A stretch of DNA of 64,000 bases from DATLNF01 sp963765815 (GCA_963765815.1 CAVXXT010000008.1:496001-560000); one strand, 5' to 3'; shown: positions 1 to 8,553, counted from the first letter of the stretch. Numbers and translations are program-made. The notes: generated from the letters alone by a model not told the origin.

Positions 1-1
1 G

Positions 2-82
2 TCGGCGTCGGTCTACGGCGACGGCCGCCGGTACGACGACCACCTGCACGCTCGCATCAGTGGGTGGCCTCCGGCGCCGTAG
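2..82 (+). CDS. 3' end of an unidentified gene (partial)
   Basis: An open frame enters from the left edge and ends at a TAG. Only 26 residues are visible and they match no family I recognise. In related genomes the gene before tsaB is often tsaE (the ATPase of t6A synthesis), so position alone hints at that, but nothing in the residues confirms it. Its stop codon overlaps the presumed -10 box of tsaB. Confidence 0.3.
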   Translation, partial: SASVYGDGRRYDDHLHARISGWPPAP

Positions 83-85
83 GGT
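80..85 (+). promoter_or_regulatory. -10 box (TAGGGT) for leaderless tsaB
   Basis: TAGGGT ends nine bases before the tsaB ATG. Transcription would then begin at or just before the start codon, which has no Shine-Dalgarno sequence. This is an inference from spacing. No good -35 is visible. Confidence 0.45.
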
Positions 86-94
86 GGAGCCACC

Positions 95-771
95 ATGCTC
101 ACGCTCGCTCTGGACACGTCGTCCCCGTCACGTCGGTCGCGCTGCACGACGGCACCGACGTCGTCGCTCATGCCGAGCACGACGCGCCGGCCCGTCAGGG
201 TGAGGTGCTGGCCCCGGCGATCGAGGCGCTGGTGCGCGATGCGGGGGTGATCGTCAAGGACCTCACCCAGGTGGTCGTCGGCGTCGGGCCGGGGCCTTTC
301 ACCGGGCTTCGGGTCGGGCTGATGACCGCCCGCTCGCTCGGCCACGCGCTCGGCGTACCGGTCGTCGGCGTCGTGTCGCTCGACTCCCTCGCTGCGCAGG
401 TGAACGGCGGGGAGGTCGTGGTCGCGACCGACGCCCGGCGCAAAGAGGTCTACTGGGCGCGGTACGACGTCGACGGCACGAGGGTCGAGGGCCCGTCCGT
501 CGACCGTCCGGCCGACCTCGAAGTGCGCCTCGGCGCCGACGGCTTCTCGGGTCGCGTCGTCGGCCCGGGCGCACGCCTCTACGCGGAGATGTTCGCGGCG
601 TTCGAGGTCGACCCCGACGTCGAGGTGTCCGCAGCGGACCTCGCCCGGCTCGCCGCCGCGGGACGCATCACCGAGACGACCGCGCCGCTCTACCTGCGCC
701 GTCCGGACGCGGTCGAGCCGACCGCCCGCAAGCCGGCGCTGGCTCTTCCACCTCGTCGTCGCGCAGACTAG
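95..771 (+). CDS. tsaB: tRNA threonylcarbamoyladenosine protein TsaB (apparent frameshift near 127)
   Basis: TsaB is the inactive paralogue that partners TsaD in the complex making N6-threonylcarbamoyladenosine at A37 of ANN-decoding tRNAs. The N-terminus MLTLALDTSSP is read from the ATG at 95. The family then continues as VTSVALHDG in a different frame. The two frames join if one C is added to the CCCC run at 123-126, giving 225 residues, normal for the family. The GVGPGPFTGLRVG signature and the C-terminal LYLRRP segment are intact. An alternative GTG at 64 keeps one open frame but loses the conserved first strand, so I reject it. rimI and tsaD lie downstream, separated from tsaB by an inserted toxin-antitoxin pair. 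The single missing base is probably a sequencing error; a real mutation is possible. Confidence 0.9.
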
Positions 772-774
772 AAT
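769..774 (+). promoter_or_regulatory. -10 box (TAGAAT) for leaderless antitoxin gene
   Basis: TAGAAT overlaps the tsaB stop codon and lies eight bases before the antitoxin ATG, which has no Shine-Dalgarno sequence. This suggests the toxin-antitoxin pair has its own promoter and a leaderless transcript. Inferred from spacing only. Confidence 0.45.
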
Positions 775-782
775 CCTGGTCC

Positions 783-1073
783 ATGGACACGTTGCCACTC
801 TCAGAGGTGAAGGCCCGGTTGTCCGAGATCGCCGACGCGGTCGATCGCACGCACCAGCGAGTGCAGATCACCAAGAACGGGCGCTCCTACGTCGTACTGA
901 TGGCAGCCGAGGATCTCGAATCGCTCGAAGCGACGATCGAGCTGTTGAGTGATCCCGAGGCCGTGCGTCAGGTCCGCCAAGCCGAAGCTGACATCGACGC
1001 GGGCGACTTCGTGACCCAGGCCGAGATGGACGTGCTGATGCGCGCGCGCCGGGCTGCTCGCCCGGCGTCGTGA
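783..1073 (+). CDS. Phd/YefM-type antitoxin
   Basis: A 96-residue protein. The N-terminal half has the Phd/YefM fold signature: LSEVKARLSEIADAV, then a basic strand ITKNGRSYVVLM, then a helix rich in acidic residues. In this family the N-terminus binds the operator as a dimer and the disordered C-terminus wraps and silences the partner toxin. The next gene is a RelE-type toxin whose GTG overlaps this stop codon (GTGA), so translation of the two is coupled. The module sits between tsaB and rimI, which are normally adjacent, so it is likely an acquired insertion. It probably represses its own promoter, as is known for the family. Confidence 0.88.
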   Translation: MDTLPLSEVKARLSEIADAVDRTHQRVQITKNGRSYVVLMAAEDLESLEATIELLSDPEAVRQVRQAEADIDAGDFVTQAEMDVLMRARRAARPAS

Positions 1074-1345
1074 CCGACGGGCCGTACCGGCTCGTCCTTG
1101 CCCCGGGTGCGCGCCGAGCGCTCACCGACGACCTTCCCGAGTCGGTCGCGGTCGCGGCGTGGGAGTTCATGACCGGCGCATTGGTTACCTCTCCACAGCA
1201 GGTGGGCATTCGGCTGAAACCGCCGTTCGATGGTCAGCGACGAGCGCGGCGGGGCGAGTACCGCATCCGCTACCGGATCGACGAGGAGGGTCGCACCATC
1301 CGCGTGCTCGCCGTCGACCACCGGCGCGATGCTTACCGGTCTTGA
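1070..1345 (+). CDS. RelE/ParE-family toxin
   Basis: A 91-residue protein with the RelE fold signature near its end: RRGEYRIRYRIDEE followed by IRVLAVDHRRDAYR. In RelE enzymes this region holds the basic residues that cut mRNA in the ribosomal A site. ParE relatives instead poison gyrase, and the sequence alone does not settle which applies, although the RGEYR and DHRRDAY motifs favour RelE. It starts with GTG overlapping the antitoxin stop. No transposase or integrase adjoins the pair itself, but an insertion sequence lies 1.6 kb downstream. Confidence 0.87.
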   Translation: MTDGPYRLVLAPGARRALTDDLPESVAVAAWEFMTGALVTSPQQVGIRLKPPFDGQRRARRGEYRIRYRIDEEGRTIRVLAVDHRRDAYRS

Positions 1346-1349
1346 CACG

Positions 1350-1355
1350 TAGGCT
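1350..1355 (+). promoter_or_regulatory. -10 box (TAGGCT) for leaderless rimI
   Basis: TAGGCT ends nine bases before the rimI ATG, and no ribosome-binding site is visible. After the toxin-antitoxin insertion rimI would need its own promoter, and this box can supply it. Inferred from spacing. Confidence 0.42.
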
Positions 1356-1364
1356 CCAACCGTC

Positions 1365-1874
1365 ATGCCGACGTCTCGCGCCTCCACATCCACCGTGATC
1401 CTGCGGCGGCTGCGATGGTGGGACATCGACGCCTGCCTGGAGCTCGAGCACGAGCTGTTCACCGACGACGCGTGGTCGCCGGAGCTGTTCTGGTCCGAGC
1501 TGGCCCAGCGCGAGTCGCGGCACTACCTGGTCGCGGTGGACGGTGACGCGATCGTCGGGTACGCCGGCCTCGCGGTCACCGACGACGAGGGCTACGTGCA
1601 GACGCTCGGCGTCGTCACGACTCACCAGCGCAAGGGCATCGGCGCGCAGCTGATGACCGCACTCGTCGACGTAGCAGCCGCTCGCGGCGCGAGGAAGATC
1701 GGGCTGGAGGTGCGCACCGACAACGTGGGCGCGCAGGAGCTCTACCGCCGGTTCGGCTTCGCGCCGGTCGGCGTGCGCCGCGGCTACTACCAGCCCTCCG
1801 GCGCCGACGCGCTGGTGATGATGACCGACCGGGTCGAGCGCACGGGCGAGAAGCAGAAGGCAGCCGCGACGTGA
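1365..1874 (+). CDS. rimI: Ribosomal protein S18-alanine N-acetyltransferase RimI
   Basis: A GNAT enzyme of 169 residues that transfers acetyl from acetyl-CoA to the N-terminal alanine of ribosomal protein S18 or related targets. Visible motifs are the acetyl-CoA loop QRKGIGAQLM, preceded by the strand VQTLGVV, and the C-terminal LEVRTDNVGAQELYRRFGF that closes the fold. The typical RimI start, I-L-R-R-L-R-W-W-D-I, is present after a ten-residue lead. The gene overlaps tsaD by four bases (GTGA), as in many actinobacteria where the two are co-translated. Function in S18 acetylation is inferred from family and position; actinobacterial RimI enzymes can have wider targets. Confidence 0.9.
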   Translation: MPTSRASTSTVILRRLRWWDIDACLELEHELFTDDAWSPELFWSELAQRESRHYLVAVDGDAIVGYAGLAVTDDEGYVQTLGVVTTHQRKGIGAQLMTALVDVAAARGARKIGLEVRTDNVGAQELYRRFGFAPVGVRRGYYQPSGADALVMMTDRVERTGEKQKAAAT

Positions 1875-2890
1875 GCGACCAGCCGCTGGTCCTCGGCATC
1901 GAGACGTCCTGCGACGAGACCGGCGTCGGGTTGGTCCGCGGCACGACGCTGCTCGCGGACGTCATCGCGAGCTCGGTCGACGAGCACGCGCGGTTCGGCG
2001 GCGTCGTGCCGGAAGTGGCCAGCCGGGCGCACCTCGACGCGATGGTGCCGACCGTCGACCGCGCGCTCGCCGACGCGGGCGCGACGCTCAAGGACGTCGA
2101 CGCCGTCGCCGTCACCGTCGGACCCGGCCTGGCCGGCGCGCTTCTCGTCGGCGTCGCCGCAGCGAAGTCCTACGCCCTCGCTCTCGGCGTACCGCTGATC
2201 GGGGTCAACCACCTCGCCGCGCACGTCTCGGTCGACACCCTCGAGCACGGGCCTCTTCCGCAGCGCTGCGTCGCGCTGCTGGTCTCCGGCGGGCACAGCT
2301 CCTTGCTGCTGGTCGACGCCGACGAGGGGATGACCGGGCTGGGCGCGACCGTCGACGACGCGGCGGGGGAGGCGTTCGACAAGGTCGCCCGCGTCCTCGG
2401 GCTGCCGTTCCCGGGCGGTCCGCACATCGACCGCGCGGCGACGGAGGGTGACCCGGACGCGATCGCGTTTCCCCGCGGCAAGGCCGACGACGGCTCGCTC
2501 GACTTCTCCTTCTCCGGCCTGAAGACCGCGGTGGCGAGGTGGGTGGAACGGAAGGAGCGGGCCGGCGAGCCGGTCCCCGTCGCGGCCGTCGCCGCCAGCT
2601 TCCAGGAGGCGGTCGTCGACGTCCTTGTCGCGAAGGCGCTCACCGCGTGCGCGCGGCACGACGCCGACGTCCTGGTCATCGGCGGCGGGGTGGCCGCCAA
2701 CAGCCGGCTGCGCGCGGTGGCGACCGAGCGGGCCGAGCGGGCCGGCGTGCACGTCCGGATCCCGCGCCGCGGCCTGTGCACGGACAACGGCGCGATGGTC
2801 GCCACGCTCGGCGCGGAGCTGCTCGCCCGCGGCGTGCACACCCCCCTCGACGTGTCCGCCGACCCGTCCCTGGCGCTCGCCCTAAGCTGA
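1871..2890 (+). CDS. tsaD: tRNA N6-adenosine threonylcarbamoyltransferase TsaD
   Basis: The catalytic subunit that moves the threonylcarbamoyl group from TC-AMP to A37 of tRNA, working with TsaB and TsaE in the cytoplasm. It has 339 residues, normal for the family. The N-terminal ASKHA strand LGIETSCDETGVG, the metal-binding motif NHLAAHV (two histidines), the phosphate loop VSGGHSSLLLV and the C-terminal GGGVAANSRLR are all intact. The GTG start overlaps the rimI stop. An insertion sequence begins 20 bp after the stop codon without damaging the gene. Confidence 0.96.
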   Translation: MSDQPLVLGIETSCDETGVGLVRGTTLLADVIASSVDEHARFGGVVPEVASRAHLDAMVPTVDRALADAGATLKDVDAVAVTVGPGLAGALLVGVAAAKSYALALGVPLIGVNHLAAHVSVDTLEHGPLPQRCVALLVSGGHSSLLLVDADEGMTGLGATVDDAAGEAFDKVARVLGLPFPGGPHIDRAATEGDPDAIAFPRGKADDGSLDFSFSGLKTAVARWVERKERAGEPVPVAAVAASFQEAVVDVLVAKALTACARHDADVLVIGGGVAANSRLRAVATERAERAGVHVRIPRRGLCTDNGAMVATLGAELLARGVHTPLDVSADPSLALALS

Positions 2891-2910
2891 GCGCGTCCGT
2901 CCGTGCCTGG

Positions 2911-2969
2911 TGACTCACGTCAAGATGCGCGCGTAGCTCCGGTCGTTGACTCATGAGTGGATGCGCGCG
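2911..2969 (+). repeat. Left end of the insertion sequence, two tandem terminal-repeat units
   Basis: Outer unit: TGACTCA at 2911-2917, six bases, GATGCGCGCG at 2924-2933. Inner unit: TGACTCA at 2947-2953, six bases, GATGCGCGCG at 2960-2969. The units start 36 bp apart. The transposase frame runs through the inner unit and stops inside the outer one. Confidence 0.85.
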
Positions 2970-4161
2970 GAGCGATGGCCTTGATGGAGGGCTTGTTCCT
3001 GGCCGCGGCCTTGCTCGTGGTCAGGGTGAGCAGCTCGGCGGTGAGGGCCTGGATCTGGCGCTGGATCGCTGCTGGGTTGAGCCCGGCGAAGGTGTCTCTC
3101 AGGATCGTCTTGTCCTCATCGGCGACGCCGTCGTGGCGGTCGGCCCGCTGGTGTGGCGTGGTCGCGGTGTCGTACTTCTTCGTGACCTTCGCTCCGTCGC
3201 GGACCTTCAAGATGAGCTTCTGCTGGGCGAGGAAGTAGTTCGTGATCAGCGACTGGAGCACCCAGATCTTGTTGAGCAGCAGCAGTTCCGCGGGCGTGTC
3301 GTAGCGGTGGTAGCCGACCACGGTGCGGACCACTGCCCAGTTCTTCTGCTCGACGTGTGCGCCGTCGTTGGAGTTGCCCGACCGGGAGCGGGTGAAGGTG
3401 ATCTTCCGTTCCTGGCACCAGGACAGCAGGTGCCAGTTGATGAACTCGCTGCCGTTGTCGCTGTCGATGCCCAGGATCGGGAACGGCATGACCGCGGCGA
3501 TCTCGGCGAGCGCCTCGACGACCCACTTCTGCGCCTTGTTGGGCACCGAGCGGTTCTCGGTCCACCCGGTGGCGATGTCGGTCACCGTCAGCGTGTAGGC
3601 GTGCTCACCGAGGGCGTTGCCTCCTTCGTGGCCGACCAGGTCGATCTCGACGAAGCCGGGCACCGCGTCGTCCCACTGCGCCCAGGTCCGGATCGGGATC
3701 TGGCTCTTGAGCAACGAGCCCGGCTTGGTGTGACTGCGGCCGCGCAGGGCCATCGCCGCGCGCGCCGCAGCCAGCCGGCGGTCCATCGTCGCCGGGCTCA
3801 TCGCGACAAGCGCCACGGCGACGTCGTCGCTGATCACGAGCTCGCCGAACCGGCGCAGACGCGCCACCAGGTCGGCGAGCACCGGGGCCAGGCGCTTGCC
3901 GGTCGGTGCGCCGAGCACCGCCCAGCAGAACTGCAGCGCGACAACCACCTCGACTCCGTAGATCGGGGTCCGCGGACGCCGCGGCACCACCACCTGCGGC
4001 CGCAGGGCGCCCGCGAGCGCTTTACGGGCGTGGCTGCGATGCCACCCGGTCGTCGCGCACAGCTCGTCGAGGATCACACCCTTGCCGGCCCGGCTCGCCT
4101 GCGCATACCGGGTCGCGGTCACCTTCGTGACAGCCTTGCGCTGGCTCATCGTTAGTTCCAT
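2920..4161 (-). CDS. DDE transposase (rve integrase core)
   Basis: A 413-residue protein. Residues 5-55 form a basic helix-turn-helix region (ATRYAQASRAGKGVILDEL then GWHRSHARKAL) that would bind the terminal repeats. The catalytic core spans about 165-330 with D174 in VEIDLVGH, D235 in GIDSDNGSEF and E271 in HVEQKNW. The D235-E271 spacing is exactly 35 residues, the classic D,D(35)E arrangement. All three acids are present, so the enzyme should be active. A second ATG four codons in (4149) is an equally good start. The basic C-terminal tail is encoded across the left terminal repeat. Confidence 0.92.
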   Translation of the reverse strand: MELTMSQRKAVTKVTATRYAQASRAGKGVILDELCATTGWHRSHARKALAGALRPQVVVPRRPRTPIYGVEVVVALQFCWAVLGAPTGKRLAPVLADLVARLRRFGELVISDDVAVALVAMSPATMDRRLAAARAAMALRGRSHTKPGSLLKSQIPIRTWAQWDDAVPGFVEIDLVGHEGGNALGEHAYTLTVTDIATGWTENRSVPNKAQKWVVEALAEIAAVMPFPILGIDSDNGSEFINWHLLSWCQERKITFTRSRSGNSNDGAHVEQKNWAVVRTVVGYHRYDTPAELLLLNKIWVLQSLITNYFLAQQKLILKVRDGAKVTKKYDTATTPHQRADRHDGVADEDKTILRDTFAGLNPAAIQRQIQALTAELLTLTTSKAAARNKPSIKAIAPRASTHESTTGATRAS

Positions 4162-4210
4162 CCTCGAGGCCTACCGGCCACCCGAGGACCCGCTCGCCAG
4201 GCGCGCCCCA

Positions 4211-4268
4211 CGCGCGCATCCCTAGATGAGTCAACGAACCCACCCACGCGCGCATCCGTGGTGAGTCA
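4211..4268 (-). repeat. Right end of the insertion sequence, two tandem inverted units
   Basis: Read on the minus strand, the outer unit has TGACTCA at 4268-4262, five bases, GATGCGCGCG at 4256-4247. The inner unit has TGACTCA at 4233-4227, six bases, GATGCGCGCG at 4220-4211. The units start 35 bp apart, close to the left-end pitch, so paired binding of transposase at each end is likely. Confidence 0.85.
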
Positions 4269-4278
4269 ATCCGCCGTG

Positions 4279-4308
4279 TTGACTCGCGAGGTCACCGCGG
4301 CCTAACCT
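4279..4308 (+). promoter_or_regulatory. groES-groEL promoter
   Basis: TTGACT (4279-4284) and TAACCT (4303-4308) are separated by 18 bp, close to the vegetative sigma consensus. The start of transcription would fall inside the CIRCE element that follows. The insertion sequence ends about 10 bp upstream, so the core promoter is whole but anything further upstream has been displaced. Confidence 0.7.
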
Positions 4309-4310
4309 CA

Positions 4311-4341
4311 CGTTGGCACTCGGACCCTGAGAGTGCCAACG
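4311..4341 (+). promoter_or_regulatory. CIRCE operator (HrcA binding site)
   Basis: A perfect inverted repeat: CGTTGGCACTC, nine bases, GAGTGCCAACG. This matches the CIRCE pattern (GCACTC-N9-GAGTGC core) bound by the heat-shock repressor HrcA. It lies two bases after the -10 box and about 90 bp before groES, so HrcA would block transcription of groES-groEL until heat or unfolded protein removes it. hrcA is not in this window. Confidence 0.92.
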
Positions 4342-4433
4342 TGCGACGAGACGCCTGACCCCCGCGACGGCAGGCCCCCTCCGCAGCGCGAGACCGAACG
4401 ACACCAACAGCCATGAGGAGGGTGAGGCCGACC

Positions 4434-4739
4434 ATGTCGACCGCCACCAAGGTAGCCATCAAGCCGCTCGAGGACCGCATCGTCGTCCAGGCCAACGAGG
4501 CCGAGATGACCACTGCGTCCGGCATCGTCATCCCGGACACCGCCAAGGAGAAGCCGCAGGAGGGCACCGTCATCGCGGTCGGCCCCGGCCGCTTCGAGGA
4601 CGGCAAGCGCGTCCCCATGGACGTCTCCGTCGGCGACACCGTCATCTACAGCAAGTACGGCGGCACCGAGGTCAAGTACAGCGGCGAGGAGTACCTCGTG
4701 CTGTCCGCCCGGGACGTGCTCGCGGTCATCGAGAAGTAA
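4434..4739 (+). CDS. groES: Co-chaperonin GroES
   Basis: The 10-kDa heptameric lid of the GroEL folding chamber. The 101-residue sequence has the family start IKPLEDRIVVQ, the mobile loop with TASGIVIPDTAKEKPQ that contacts GroEL, and the closing segment KYSGEEYLVLSARDVLAVI. An ATG at 4413 also opens the frame, but the start at 4434 follows a GAGG six bases upstream and gives the usual N-terminus. It is controlled by the CIRCE operator upstream and followed after 76 bp by groEL. Confidence 0.97.
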   Translation: MSTATKVAIKPLEDRIVVQANEAEMTTASGIVIPDTAKEKPQEGTVIAVGPGRFEDGKRVPMDVSVGDTVIYSKYGGTEVKYSGEEYLVLSARDVLAVIEK

Positions 4740-4755
4740 GAACCGTCCACACCTT

Positions 4756-4795
4756 CGCCGCCCCGGAGCCCGTCGTACGACGGCCCGGGGCGGCG
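4756..4795 (+). other. Strong hairpin between groES and groEL
   Basis: CGCCGCCCCGG (4756-4766) pairs perfectly with CCGGGGCGGCG (4785-4795). The enclosed CCGTCGTACGACGG is itself a palindrome, so the RNA can form an extended stem. There is no U-run, and groEL starts 20 bases later. It may be a processing or stability element that sets the groES to groEL ratio, or a partial attenuator. Structure seen; role inferred. Confidence 0.55.
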
Positions 4796-4815
4796 TGCTG
4801 AGAAGAGGATCTGCA

Positions 4816-6456
<1,641 letters not shown>

Positions 6457-6472
6457 TCACCTCTAGTACGTC

Positions 6473-6507
6473 GGAAGGCCCGACCCCATTGAGGGGTCGG
6501 GCCTTCC
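6473..6507 (+). terminator. Terminator after groEL
   Basis: A perfect 15-bp stem (GGAAGGCCCGACCCC with its complement) around the five-base loop ATTGA, 16 bp after the groEL stop. There is no long U-run, as is common in high-GC genomes. The remaining 170 bp before the next gene show nothing I can name. Confidence 0.8.
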
Positions 6508-6678
6508 GTATGTCTGGGGCGCTCGGCTTGGTCGCGCTGAGGCGGCGACCGGAGGGCGCTCCATCCGCCTGGAAAGAGTGGCGGATGGACCGCCGTCCGG
6601 TCCCCGCGTAGGTGACCGGCGTACGAGAGCGTCGTGACGTCGCCCGCTGACCAAGTGGGTTAGGCCGGTACAGAAGGC

Positions 6679-7860
6679 TCAGACGTCTAGAAGGGCTGCC
6701 AGCTCGAAGTGCATGGGGTCGGGGACGCGCCAGCGGCCGCCCCAGCGGAAGCCCCACTTCTCGAAGATGGCGACGATGCGCGGGTCCATGTCACCACGGC
6801 TGCCCATGCGGTTGGTCGAGGCGTTGATGTCGACCGCGATGCCCCAGGTGTGCAGCGACACCGGGCGCTCCGGGTTGCTCTCGACGAAGCGCGGGACGTA
6901 GCAGCCGGAGTACGACGTGATCAGGTGGCCGAGTCCGTTCGCCTCGATCTCGGCGAGCGCGCGTCGCAGCTGCGGGATCGTCAGGCGGTGGCACTGCACG
7001 TAGCCGATCAGCGGCAGCCGGGCGTAGCGGATGTTCTTCGCCACCCACTTCGCGTCCGGCTCGATGGTGCCGTCCTCGTGGTAGCGGTAGCTGAACGCGC
7101 CGAACTCCCGCGCCGCGCGGCTGCCGGTGAGGAACGCCGTCGGCGGCGCGGGCTGGGTGAGCAGGTCGACCTTCGCGTGCTTGCCGACGACCTTGCGGAC
7201 GCTCGCCGCGAGCTTCACCGGGTCGCCGGCCCCGGCGCCGAGCACTGCGCCGTTCTGGGCGGGCAGCCCCAGCGACGCGGCGAGGGAGTCGCGGACGACG
7301 GCGACCACGCCGGGCAGCCCGGTCGTCGCCAGCGCGCCGAGGCGCGCGCGCTGCGTGGCCTTCGCCCCCTCGAGCAGCACCGGCTTGCCGAGCGGCAGAT
7401 GCGCCGACTTCGCCTCGGCGTGCGCGACGACGACGTCGCCGCGGGCGACCGCCTGCCACACACCGGTCGCCTCCGCCGTCCCCTTCGGGGCGAACGCGCG
7501 GAACGTCGCCGGGTTGACCCCGATGGTCCGCTGCGCGTGGCCGGCGAACGTCACGTCACCGACCCGGATGGTGGCGAAGCCGCCCGGGCTGAGCGTGCGC
7601 AGCGCGGCCAGCTCGGCGGCCGAGAGCGCCCGGTCGCTGGAGACGACGACGTCAGCGCGGGCCCGCCCGGCCAGCGGTGCGAGCCGGGGCGCCTTCGCGT
7701 CGGAGACGTCGGGCGCGGCGACCGCGGTCTCCTCCGCGGCGGCCGGTGTGGTCGTGGGGGACGTGGTGTCGGTGCACGCGGCGGACAGGGCGACCAGCGC
7801 GGTCAGCCCCGCGACCCGCAAGCGGGAGCGCGCAGGCGGCGAGAGCCGGGCTGTGCGCAT
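6679..7860 (-). CDS. Lipoprotein with M15 (VanY-type) peptidase domain
   Basis: A 393-residue exported protein. An N-terminal hydrophobic segment ends in the lipobox ALSAAC (C29), so it should be lipid-anchored outside the membrane. A Thr/Pro/Ala-rich stretch and a middle domain of about 200 residues that I do not recognise follow. The last 100 residues resemble D-Ala-D-Ala carboxypeptidases of family M15, with HTWGIAVDIN (H337, D344) and DPMHFEL (H384) as likely zinc ligands. The expected role is trimming of peptidoglycan stem peptides. The gene is transcribed toward groEL and away from whiD, with no obvious operon partner. Confidence 0.8.
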   Translation of the reverse strand: MRTARLSPPARSRLRVAGLTALVALSAACTDTTSPTTTPAAAEETAVAAPDVSDAKAPRLAPLAGRARADVVVSSDRALSAAELAALRTLSPGGFATIRVGDVTFAGHAQRTIGVNPATFRAFAPKGTAEATGVWQAVARGDVVVAHAEAKSAHLPLGKPVLLEGAKATQRARLGALATTGLPGVVAVVRDSLAASLGLPAQNGAVLGAGAGDPVKLAASVRKVVGKHAKVDLLTQPAPPTAFLTGSRAAREFGAFSYRYHEDGTIEPDAKWVAKNIRYARLPLIGYVQCHRLTIPQLRRALAEIEANGLGHLITSYSGCYVPRFVESNPERPVSLHTWGIAVDINASTNRMGSRGDMDPRIVAIFEKWGFRWGGRWRVPDPMHFELAALLDV

Positions 7861-7962
7861 GGCGGAGGTCCCCTGTCGCGGTGGGCTGCTTGATCGTCAT
7901 CGGCACGTGTCCGGACGCAGTACAGAGCAGAACGGGCAGCGGTTTCGGGAGGTTCCGCCCCA

Positions 7963-8101
7963 GGTCAGGCGGTGGCGGCCCGTTCCGCCTGATCGAAACG
8001 CGACCGGGTCGCATTTCGGTCCGTTCTCGTGCGGGGGCTGCGACCGGGTCGCATCTCGTTCGGAGCGCGGCCGGCGCCCGAACGGTCAGGCGGTGGCGGC
8101 C
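7963..8101. repeat. Nested direct repeats between the M15 lipoprotein and whiD
   Basis: GGTCAGGCGGTGGCGGCC occurs at 7963-7980 and again at 8084-8101, where it encodes the end of WhiD. Between them GCGACCGGGTCGCAT occurs at 8000-8014 and 8040-8054, exactly 40 bp apart, and each copy is nearly palindromic. The outer pair suggests a small duplication of the whiD 3' end. The inner pair could be an operator for the lipoprotein gene, whose start is 140-190 bp away. Confidence 0.5.
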
Positions 8102-8406
8102 AGGGGGACGTAGGCGGGTGGCGTACGACGGCCGGCCAGGATCTCCTCGCGGTCGGTCTCGGTCAGCCCGCCCCACACGCCGTACGGCTCACGCGTCGCC
8201 AGCGCCTGACGAGCGCACTGGGCGATCACCGGGCAGTCGGCGCAGACGGCCTGGGCGTCGCGCTCACGCTCGGCGCGGCTCGGGCCGCGGTCGCCGTCGG
8301 GGTGGAAGAACAGCTCGCTGTCCAGGCCGCGGCAGCGGCCGTGCAGCTGCCACTCCCACAGGTCCGAGGTGGGGCCGGGGAGGCGCTGGGCGTCGGTCGT
8401 GCTCAC
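8086..8406 (-). CDS. whiD: WhiB-family regulator, WhiD/WhiB3 type
   Basis: A 106-residue iron-sulfur protein. C25, C55, C58 and C64 are the four ligands of the [4Fe-4S] cluster. GVWGG at 76-80 is the family turn that contacts the primary sigma factor. The N-terminus RLPGPTSDLWEWQLHGRC and the block LFFHPDGDRG match Streptomyces WhiD and mycobacterial WhiB3, which bind region 4 of the housekeeping sigma factor and respond to oxygen and nitric oxide. The GTG start follows GGAAGGA. In Streptomyces whiD lies next to bldM near groEL and guaB. Here bldM is about 2.9 kb away with three genes between. Confidence 0.92.
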   Translation of the reverse strand: MSTTDAQRLPGPTSDLWEWQLHGRCRGLDSELFFHPDGDRGPSRAERERDAQAVCADCPVIAQCARQALATREPYGVWGGLTETDREEILAGRRTPPAYVPLAATA

Positions 8407-8450
8407 GGCGGTCCTTCCTGAACGGCGGGTGCAGGGCCGATCCGCCGCCC

Positions 8451-8479
8451 ACAGTAGATGTTGTTCACAAGTGCCTCAA
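8451..8479 (-). promoter_or_regulatory. whiD promoter
   Basis: On the minus strand TTGAGG (8479-8474) and TACTGT (8456-8451) are 17 bp apart. Short direct repeats overlap the -35 region: CAAGTGC at 8468-8474 and 8477-8483, and GTTCAC at 8463-8468 and 8487-8492. These could be binding sites for a developmental regulator. Only the promoter spacing is strong evidence. Confidence 0.55.
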
Positions 8480-8553
8480 GTGCGGTGTTCACAGGCTGTG
8501 CAACGCGCGGGCTCCCGGTTGTGTGCCCCGGATCGGGCTCCCATGATGGGGAC

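Larger units (their letters stand above)
2911..4268 (-). mobile_element. Complete insertion sequence with doubled terminal repeats
   Basis: A 1.36-kb element containing one transposase gene on the minus strand. Each end carries two tandem copies of a unit of the form TGACTCA, 5 or 6 bases, GATGCGCGCG. The copies at the right end are inverted relative to the left. The element begins 20 bp after tsaD and ends about 10 bp before the groES -35 box. I found no convincing target-site duplication at either border. The transposase reading frame is intact, so the copy may be recent and active. The family was not assigned with certainty; the protein belongs to the rve-type DDE group. Confidence 0.85.

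Noticed and set aside
64..94. GTG at 64 as the tsaB start, which gives one uninterrupted frame
   Set aside because: It replaces the conserved MLTLALDTSSP strand with unrelated residues. The frameshift reading restores the family N-terminus and length.
2891..4310. Target-site duplication flanking the insertion sequence
   Set aside because: The bases just outside TGACTCA (left) and TGAGTCA (right) do not match over 3-8 positions.
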